Position numbers and translations under genes: made by a program. A DNA stretch of 61,320 nt from an uncultured Shimia sp. GTDB lineage: Bacteria; Pseudomonadota; Alphaproteobacteria; Rhodobacterales; Rhodobacteraceae. The DNA is taken from NCBI GenBank assembly GCA_937897325.1, contig CALCOY010000092.1:1-61320 (forward strand), read 5' to 3'. The notes beneath the pieces are model-generated. The model did no database searches. It worked only from the letters and a program-made list of their open reading frames with translations, and was not told the DNA's origin. Positions 53,085 to 59,314 of this stretch are shown here, one piece after another. Each line of letters begins with the position of its first letter. The stretch's first letter is position 1.

Positions 53085-54153
53085 GCCGCCACAAAAAATG
53101 ACCTGGGCGCTGGCCATCGCCACCAAAGACCGGATGGATGTGCTGAAGCGCTGCGTGGAATGCGCGCTGGATCAGACATGGCCCCCATCCGAGATCGTCG
53201 TCGCCGATGCGTCCAGCGACTGGGAGGATCATGGCCAGGAAATTCGTGCCATCGTGGGTGAAAAAATGCCCGGCCTGCCTGTGGCTTACGAGAAGGGGAC
53301 GGCCCCGTCACTGACCGTGCAGCGCAACCAGGCGGCAGGGCTGGCCAGCGCTGATATCCTCTTCATGATCGATGACGATTCCCTGATGCATGACACCTGT
53401 GCCGAGGAAATCATGAAGGTCTACGAAGCCGATACCGAAGCCAGGATCGCAGGCGTGCAGGCTTTCGAAAGCCCGCATCTGCCGGGCCGTGTGCCGCAAG
53501 GTGGCCAAAAGGAAAAGGGCACTGACACGGCGGGCATCCGCAAGAAGCACCCGCTTCTGCGCTGGTTCTTCCAGAAGGCGCTGATGATGGAGAAAACCGA
53601 AGTTTTCCTGCCCTATGACGGAGCCTATCCAGAGCACCTGTTGCCCGATGGCCTCAAGGATTTCAAACTCAATCCGGTGAAGCTTTTTGGCGGGTTCCGT
53701 ATGACTTACCGGCGCAACGCTGTGCTTGCCTCGCCCTTCGATCCGACCTTGCGCTATTACTGTCCGGGCGAGGATCTTGACGGGTCCTATCGCATCTCGC
53801 GTCTGGGGATGCTGGTCACGGCCTACCGGGCCAAACTGCACCATTTTACCAGTGCGGAGGGACGTCTGAACCGGCACCAGGTGGCCCTTCTCTGGTCGCT
53901 CAATCAGGCGGTTCTCCTGCGCCGTCACGCCCCGGATCAGGCCTGGGCCAAGGCGCGCTACTGGCGGCACATGGCGCACCGGATTGCCATCGATTTCGTC
54001 AAGGATCTGGGAAAACGCCGGTTTTCCCTGCCGCAGATGCGCGGATCGCTGGCCGCATGGCGCCGGGCGGGTGAGGTCTTTGCCATGACGCCGGAAGCCC
54101 TGGAAACCTGGTACCCGCAAGCTCAGGAGAAGATCGTGAAAGGGGGCAGATGA
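53077..54153 (+). CDS. GT2 family glycosyltransferase
   Basis: A 358-residue protein from ATG 53077, overlapping the end of the GT4 gene; another ATG lies at 53098. It shows LAIATKDRMDVLKRC, IVVADASSDWED, ILFMIDDDSLMHD (DxD) and CPGEDLDGSYRISRLG, the GT-A core. It lacks membrane segments. It follows the GT4 gene without a gap and its TGA overlaps the next ATG, so the three transferases are made together. Confidence 0.82.
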   Translation: MIEPPQKMTWALAIATKDRMDVLKRCVECALDQTWPPSEIVVADASSDWEDHGQEIRAIVGEKMPGLPVAYEKGTAPSLTVQRNQAAGLASADILFMIDDDSLMHDTCAEEIMKVYEADTEARIAGVQAFESPHLPGRVPQGGQKEKGTDTAGIRKKHPLLRWFFQKALMMEKTEVFLPYDGAYPEHLLPDGLKDFKLNPVKLFGGFRMTYRRNAVLASPFDPTLRYYCPGEDLDGSYRISRLGMLVTAYRAKLHHFTSAEGRLNRHQVALLWSLNQAVLLRRHAPDQAWAKARYWRHMAHRIAIDFVKDLGKRRFSLPQMRGSLAAWRRAGEVFAMTPEALETWYPQAQEKIVKGGR

Positions 54154-55067
54154 CCGACCGAAGCTATGTTTTGATCTCGCCCTGTCGGAACGAGGCCGAT
54201 TACATGCGCCGCACCCTGGACAGCGTCGTGGCCCAATCGCTGACGCCATCGCTTTGGGTGATCGTCGATGATGGCTCGACCGATGAGACCCCGCAGATCC
54301 TCGCGGAATACACCGCCCAGCATGACTGGATCCGCGTGGTGCAAAAGCCCGACCGGGGTCACCGCGCCGTGGGGCCGGGTGTGATCGAGGCGTTTTATGC
54401 GGGCTATGACACGATTGATCCGGGTGATTATGCCTATTCCTGCAAGATGGATCTGGATCTGGACCTGCCCCCTAGATACTTCGAAACGCTCATCAAAAAG
54501 ATGGAGGGCGACCCCCGCATCGGCACCTCGTCGGGCAAGCCCTATATGCGGGTGAATGGCGCGCTTGTCTCCGAACGGCGCGGCGATGAGATGTCGGCGG
54601 GCATGACCAAGTTCTACCGGCGGGACTGCTTTGAGGCGATCGGCGGCTATGTGCGCGAGGTTATGTGGGACGCGATCGATTGCCATAAAGCGCGCGCCTT
54701 GGGCTGGATCGCCGTCAGCTGGGATGAGCCCGACCTGCGGTTCGAACATCTGCGGCCCATGGGATCGTCCCAGACCAGCATCTACACGGGCCGCCGTCGG
54801 CACGGGTTCGGGCAGTATTTCATGGGGTCCGATCCCCTGTTTTACCTCGCCACCTGCGTCTTTCGCATGGCCGAACCCCCTTACGTGCTGGGCGGTCTTG
54901 CCATGGCGCAGGGCTATTTCGGCGCCTGGGCGCGGGGCGAACGGCAGCTTGACGACCCGGAACTGGTGGCCTTCATCCGCGCTTATCAACGCCGCGCGCT
55001 TCGGGTCGGCAAAGCGAAGGCCGTCGCCGAGATCGAGGCCGAACGGGCCGCCCTTTTCAGCGCATGA
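54150..55067 (+). CDS. GT2 family glycosyltransferase
   Basis: A 305-residue protein, ATG overlapping the upstream TGA. It has ISPCRNEADYMRRTLDSVVAQ, WVIVDDGSTDETP, CKMDLDLDLPPRYFE (DxD), and FYRRDCFEAIGGYVREVMWDAIDCHKA, like GT2 proteins that use a D/E pair near the acceptor. One weak hydrophobic stretch near the C-terminus (LGGLAMAQGYFGAW). Last gene of the 49489-55067 operon. No terminator hairpin follows. Confidence 0.85.
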   Translation: MTDRSYVLISPCRNEADYMRRTLDSVVAQSLTPSLWVIVDDGSTDETPQILAEYTAQHDWIRVVQKPDRGHRAVGPGVIEAFYAGYDTIDPGDYAYSCKMDLDLDLPPRYFETLIKKMEGDPRIGTSSGKPYMRVNGALVSERRGDEMSAGMTKFYRRDCFEAIGGYVREVMWDAIDCHKARALGWIAVSWDEPDLRFEHLRPMGSSQTSIYTGRRRHGFGQYFMGSDPLFYLATCVFRMAEPPYVLGGLAMAQGYFGAWARGERQLDDPELVAFIRAYQRRALRVGKAKAVAEIEAERAALFSA

Positions 55068-55236
55068 GTTAATGCAGCGCACGGTGTTTCGCCGTCCCGA
55101 ACCGGATTCGAGAGGTTAACACCTTGTTTTCAAGGAAAAGGCCGATCTGTTTTGCGTCGGTGCCGATATCGGCAAACACCCCGGTTAACGCAGCGCGCGG
55201 TGGGGGGTGTTAACGGATGACCCCAAACAGCCAAGT

Positions 55237-55260
55237 GCCCACAAATGTTGTTTTGTGGGC
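55237..55260. promoter_or_regulatory. Inverted repeat before the antitoxin gene (candidate autoregulatory operator)
   Basis: gcccacaaa (55237-55245) and tttgtgggc (55252-55260) form a perfect 9-bp inverted repeat, 22 bp before the antitoxin ATG. RHH antitoxins bind such sites to repress their own operon. Three GTTAAC motifs lie further upstream (about 55116, 55184 and 55209). Confidence 0.5.
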
Positions 55261-55282
55261 TGCGCGGGTTTATCTTGATTCC

Positions 55283-55549
55283 ATGCCCAGGCTTTCGATC
55301 GACATCACCCCGGAAGAGCACCAGAAGCTCAAGGCCATCGCCGCTCTCAAAGGACAGAGCATTAAGGATTATGTGCTGACCCGTACGCTCAGCGATGTCC
55401 CGGACCTCGGCGGGATGGACGAGGATGAGGCGTTCCGCGCGCTGGCCGATTTCCTGAAACCACGGATTGAAGAGGCGCAGCGCGGGGATCTGTCGACCAG
55501 ATCCATCGCTGATATCCGCCGCGAGATGCGGGACGTGGCAGGTCCGTAA
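55283..55549 (+). CDS. parD: ParD-like ribbon-helix-helix antitoxin
   Basis: An 88-residue protein from ATG 55283; the frame is open from 55217. MPRLSIDITPEEHQKLKAIAALKGQSIKDYVLTRTL is the ribbon-helix-helix domain. The acidic C-terminal part (RSIADIRREMRDVAG) is the usual toxin-wrapping tail. It is 8 nt before the ParE-like toxin gene. It should neutralise the toxin and repress the operon through the repeat at 55237-55260. Typical plasmid addiction module. Confidence 0.85.
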   Translation: MPRLSIDITPEEHQKLKAIAALKGQSIKDYVLTRTLSDVPDLGGMDEDEAFRALADFLKPRIEEAQRGDLSTRSIADIRREMRDVAGP

Positions 55550-55557
55550 GCCACGGC

Positions 55558-55857
55558 ATGACATCCTATGATCTGACACGCAGTGCCGAAGAAGATTTGC
55601 GGGGCATCTGGCGCTACACCTCCGAGACCTGGGGCCCGGATCAGGCCGAGCGGTATTTTGACCGGATCGAGGCCTGCTGCGAAGCAGTCGGTGAGGGGCG
55701 GGCCGTGTCACGGTCGTTCGATGCGCTGCCCGACGGGGTCCGCATGTATCGCTGCGAACATCATTACATCATCTGGATGGCAGGTGCGCGACCGGTCATC
55801 ATCGCGATCCTGCACGAACGCATGCATCTGGTGAAACGGTTGAGCGACCGGCTTTAG
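55558..55857 (+). CDS. parE: ParE-like toxin
   Basis: A 99-residue RelE/ParE superfamily protein: YDLTRSAEEDLRGIWRYTSETWG, QAERYFDRIEACCEAVGEG and IIAILHERMHLVKRLSDRL, with the ParE-like RMYRCEHHYIIWM core. ParE toxins poison DNA gyrase; RelE toxins cut mRNA, but the RelE catalytic set is not evident. Paired with the upstream antitoxin, it ensures that daughter cells losing the plasmid are held back. Confidence 0.88.
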   Translation: MTSYDLTRSAEEDLRGIWRYTSETWGPDQAERYFDRIEACCEAVGEGRAVSRSFDALPDGVRMYRCEHHYIIWMAGARPVIIAILHERMHLVKRLSDRL

Positions 55858-56133
55858 CCGGTCATGTCCGGCACGCGCGCTCGGGTCCGCAGACAAGGGA
55901 TTGCAGGACTTTTGTCTCGGTTGGACGTGCGGGAAAAGGCATCCCGCACCCCTTTATCTGACCTAAAGCGCTTCTGGCCAAGCCAAACAGCAGTTCAACT
56001 GAGATATCTGTAGGTCGATTGTTGCGGGACTAAGCACCATTTCGCTGCGGCTGCGCGAATGGCTGCTTCCATGATTTGTGGAGGCTCCAATTCGAGCTTA
56101 GACTAATGTTTGATTTTGCTTGGAGGCCCCGTG
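55858..56133. other. 276-bp intergenic region
   Basis: It lies between the toxin gene and the PCMT-like gene, with lower GC than flanking genes. I see no repeat, RNA or gene in it. The downstream part must carry the promoter of the methyltransferase gene. Confidence 0.3.
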
Positions 56134-56952
56134 ATGCATGCAGATAGTTTCGTAGATCAGCTTCGTGTCATGGCGGCGCTCGAAGACAATCCTGCGACGG
56201 ATCGAGTGCTTGAGGCATTTCGAACCGTCCCAAGAGAAGCGTTTGCAGGTCCAGGGCCTTGGAAGCTTCGATCACCGCACGAAGGTTTCAGTCTTCCTAT
56301 TCAAAAGACGCCCGACGTCGACACCAAATGGCTCTACAACTCCGTTTTGATTGTCCTTGATGAAGAAAAGGGCATCAACATCGGTGATCCAGTTTTCTGG
56401 GCGCGTCGGTTTGTGCGGGCGAATGTGAAGCCCGGCTCTCGCATCCTCCAAGTAGGTGCTGGCGTTGGATACTACACTGCAATTCTGAGCCATCTGGCAG
56501 GTCCAAACGGTTCCATCGTTGCTTATGAGGTTGAGCAAGACCTAGCCGACCGAGCGCGGGAAAACCTCGCCGATTGGCCGAACACGGAAGTTCGTCATGG
56601 GAATGCAGCTACGGATTTGAAGGGCAAAGAACAGTTTGATCTGATCGTGGCGTTCGCGGGTATCACGCATGTTCCAGACTTGTGGACATCACACCTGTCA
56701 CCTAGTGCAGAACTTCTTGTACCGCTCACCGGAGACAACTGGTGGGGGGCAATGATCATAGCACAAAGACAAGAACAGGGATTTGACGCTGTGACTGTCG
56801 GACGCGTTGGCGTCTATCCGTGCGCGGGAGCACGCGACGATCAGCTTGCAGGACGTATCTCTGAACTTCTTAGCGATCAGTCCCGTCTCACTGACTGCCG
56901 CATAAGACTGGAAACAAAAGACGGTACGACGCGCATTGAGCTGGCTGCCTAG
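56134..56952 (+). CDS. Protein-L-isoaspartate O-methyltransferase-like protein
   Basis: A 272-residue protein; ATG 56134 is chosen for the upstream TTGGAGG. MRVMAALEDN-like helices open the protein, then RVLEAFRTVPREAF, the PCMT N-terminal mark, ILQVGAGVGYYTAILSHLAG (SAM motif I) and VAYEVEQDLADRARENL (motif II). The usual PCMT phrase with a Ser/Thr substrate loop is altered (SPHEGFSLPIQKTPDVDTKW), so the substrate may differ from isoaspartyl protein. It stands alone and has lower GC than its surroundings, pointing to separate acquisition. Confidence 0.75.
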   Translation: MHADSFVDQLRVMAALEDNPATDRVLEAFRTVPREAFAGPGPWKLRSPHEGFSLPIQKTPDVDTKWLYNSVLIVLDEEKGINIGDPVFWARRFVRANVKPGSRILQVGAGVGYYTAILSHLAGPNGSIVAYEVEQDLADRARENLADWPNTEVRHGNAATDLKGKEQFDLIVAFAGITHVPDLWTSHLSPSAELLVPLTGDNWWGAMIIAQRQEQGFDAVTVGRVGVYPCAGARDDQLAGRISELLSDQSRLTDCRIRLETKDGTTRIELAA

Positions 56953-57234
56953 AAGCTGCCCTTAGTGGACGGTGCAGCATCGGTCAAAGTGGGCTCAAAG
57001 TCCCCATTTATTGCAGTGCAGAGAGGCAAAGGTCTAGCGCAGGATGGCGCCCCTATCCGCACTTGACGCCGATGTTGGCGGGGTGAAGTCCGGCCTGCGG
57101 ATATTGAATGTCCCGCCGAGTCCAACCCCTAACAAATCCTTAAAAATCAACGCGGTGTGTTTGACTAAAATGCAACCGTTTCTAAACCATGACGGCTCTA
57201 TGTCGGGCGGGTCTGTTCGTCAAAGGTGCTCTTC
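56953..57234. other. 282-bp intergenic region before the acyltransferase gene
   Basis: Contains a possible sigma-70 promoter, TTGACT (57161-57166), 16 bp, TAAACC (57183-57188), about 45 bp upstream of the acyltransferase ATG. The rest shows no gene or repeat that I can support. Confidence 0.35.
57161..57188 (+). promoter_or_regulatory. Candidate promoter of the acyltransferase-oxygenase-adenylation operon
   Basis: TTGACT and TAAACC separated by 16 bp, just after an A/T-rich element (ttaaaaatcaa at 57140). The start of the first gene, 57235, is about 45 bp downstream, a normal leader length. Judged by eye only. Confidence 0.35.
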
Positions 57235-58254
57235 ATGGTTTATCAGCCCGTTGCCAGCGTTCATGTCCGATCGCGCGTTTATCCGATTGAAACCATGCGG
57301 GGGCTCGCGGTGCTGGCGCTGGTCTCGTATCACGTGATCGGATCGACGCCGGGCAGCGGGCTGGAGCTGGGCTATCCGCATCCTTTGCGCTTTTTCGCGG
57401 ACGGGCTGGTGGACCTGCGCATGCCGTTCTTTGCCTTCGTGGCGGGTTTTGTCTTTGGGGTGAAACCCGTGACGCCAGGTGGCTATGCGGACTTTCTGCG
57501 GGGCAAGTGGCGGCGGCTGGCGATCCCCGGGGCGCTGGCCGCGCTGATCTTTGCGCTGGCCTCAAGCATCATGGGCACAGGCTTTGCGCGGGGGTTGCCC
57601 GATCTGTGGCAGGTCTTTTTCCTGCCTTACGCGCATTTCTGGTTCCTGCAATCGATCCTGCTGATCTTTGTCTTTGCGGGCGGGATCCTGGCATTGACGG
57701 GGGGGCGATACCTGCCCGCGCTTTTCGGAGCATCGGTTCTGCTGTTTCTGTTCGCCCCTTACGTGCCGGGCAATCCGTTTTCAGTGAACGGAGCGATTTA
57801 CCTTCTGCCCTTTTTCCTGCTGGGCCTCATCTTTGAGCGTCACCAGCACAGCCTGATGAATGAAACACCTCTTATTGTGGGGCTCGCTCTGCCGGTCGCG
57901 CTGACCTGCCTGGCCTGGAATGTCTGGCACTACGAGACTGCGGGACACTTGTCGCTGCAGCGCCAGGACGTGCAAAGCCTGATGATGGGGCTCGCGTTGT
58001 CGGTGCTGGCAATCCAGCTTTTGCCGCATCTGCCGCAGCTGGGGATTCTGGGGCCTTATGCCTTCACCATCTATCTTTATCACGTTCTGGCCACGGCAGG
58101 GGCGCGCGAAGTGCTGTATGGGCTGGGTCTGACGGCGACCGCGCCGGTCTTTCTGAGCTGTCTTGCGGCGGGGATCATCGCGCCGGTTCTGCTGCATCTT
58201 GGCCTGCAGCACAGCCCGTTGGGGCGGCGCTGGATGCTGGGTCTGAAAGGCTGA
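57235..58254 (+). CDS. Acyltransferase-3 family membrane protein
   Basis: A 339-residue polytopic protein from ATG 57235, with AAAGGTG upstream. IETMRGLAVLALVSYHVIG is the acyltransferase-3 opening (Arg then His). MPFFAFVAGFVFG, WFLQSILLIFVF and AFTIYLYHVLA near the C-terminus are also typical; about ten helices. Members O-acylate sugars using a cytoplasmic acyl donor. It stands 112 nt upstream of the oxygenase gene on the same strand and is probably part of the same operon as the adenylation-carrier protein, which has its own acyltransferase-like domain. Confidence 0.85.
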   Translation: MVYQPVASVHVRSRVYPIETMRGLAVLALVSYHVIGSTPGSGLELGYPHPLRFFADGLVDLRMPFFAFVAGFVFGVKPVTPGGYADFLRGKWRRLAIPGALAALIFALASSIMGTGFARGLPDLWQVFFLPYAHFWFLQSILLIFVFAGGILALTGGRYLPALFGASVLLFLFAPYVPGNPFSVNGAIYLLPFFLLGLIFERHQHSLMNETPLIVGLALPVALTCLAWNVWHYETAGHLSLQRQDVQSLMMGLALSVLAIQLLPHLPQLGILGPYAFTIYLYHVLATAGAREVLYGLGLTATAPVFLSCLAAGIIAPVLLHLGLQHSPLGRRWMLGLKG

Positions 58255-58366
58255 GGCCTTTCCTCTTTTTGCTGCGCTTTTGCGCTGCCCAAGAGTTGAT
58301 CTGCCCTTGTGGGTTGGGTAAGCGTTCCCCCGGGGTAGGGCGTATTTGCGGTGAGAGGATTTTGAG

Positions 58367-59302
58367 ATGAAGAAGTTTATTGCCCAGTCCAAGGAAGAGC
58401 GTCTGACCGAATGGATCGCAACCAACGAAGATCACGTGCGCGACGGCCTTGCGGCGGAAGGCATTGTGCTGTTCCGAGGCTTTGACACCGAGGATGCTGG
58501 CACGCTGAAAGACACGCTGGCTCTCTTCGGGGCCGATCCGATGACGGATGCGCGCTGGTCCACACCGCGCTCATCGGTGGGCGATGGCGCCTTTACCTCC
58601 ACTGAATATCCGCCCGAGCAATGGATCGTGCTGCATTCTGAAATGTCCTATGCGCGCACATGGCCGCGCCTTTTGATGTTCCAGTGCAAGATCGCCGCCG
58701 ACACGGGCGGGGCCACGACGATTGCGGATCTGGGTGCGGTCAGCGGCGCCTTGGGCGACATCCTTGATGAATTCCACGAGCGTGAGGTCATCTATCAGCG
58801 CAACTTCCGCAAAGGGCTCGATGTCCCCTGGCAGAATGCGTTCGGGACCGAAGACCCCGACGAGGTGATCGAAATCGGCAAGAAAAACGGGCTTGAGGTC
58901 GAATGGCTGCCCAATGGGGTCCTGCGCACGGCACAGCAGGCGCAAGGGGCGATTATGGGCGATCAGGGGCGCCCGATCTGGTTCAACCAGGCGCATCTGT
59001 TCCACCCTTGCCAATTGCCCCCGGCCACGCGCCAGGCGCTGGTCGCGGCTGTGGGGGCGGACGGTCTGCCACGAAACGCGGTCTTCGGTGATGGCGAGGC
59101 CATCCCGGATGCCACGATCGAGCGGATCCTCGAAGTGCTGACCCAGCACACCGAAAACATCGACTGGCAGGACGGTGATCTGTCGATCATCGACAACATG
59201 CGCTGGATGCATGGGCGGGCGCCTTTCACGGGCACGCGCAAGGTGCTGGCAGCCATGGGCCAACCCCATGACCGGGCGGAGATGACGCCGATCTTTGCAT
59301 AA
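58367..59302 (+). CDS. TauD/SyrP-like Fe(II)/2-oxoglutarate oxygenase
   Basis: A 311-residue oxygenase. The iron site reads His90-x-Glu92 (VLHSEMSYARTWPRLL), with His282 in DNMRWMHGRAP and Arg291 in TGTRKV for 2-oxoglutarate. The HxE form with the phrase MSYA..WP is that of SyrP-like enzymes that hydroxylate residues held on carrier proteins; TauD itself uses HxD. It ends 12 nt before the GTG of the adenylation-carrier gene, in the same frame. Hydroxylation of the carrier-bound acyl group is the natural inference. A free small-molecule substrate is the alternative. Confidence 0.85.
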   Translation: MKKFIAQSKEERLTEWIATNEDHVRDGLAAEGIVLFRGFDTEDAGTLKDTLALFGADPMTDARWSTPRSSVGDGAFTSTEYPPEQWIVLHSEMSYARTWPRLLMFQCKIAADTGGATTIADLGAVSGALGDILDEFHEREVIYQRNFRKGLDVPWQNAFGTEDPDEVIEIGKKNGLEVEWLPNGVLRTAQQAQGAIMGDQGRPIWFNQAHLFHPCQLPPATRQALVAAVGADGLPRNAVFGDGEAIPDATIERILEVLTQHTENIDWQDGDLSIIDNMRWMHGRAPFTGTRKVLAAMGQPHDRAEMTPIFA

Positions 59303-59314
59303 GGCGGACGCATC

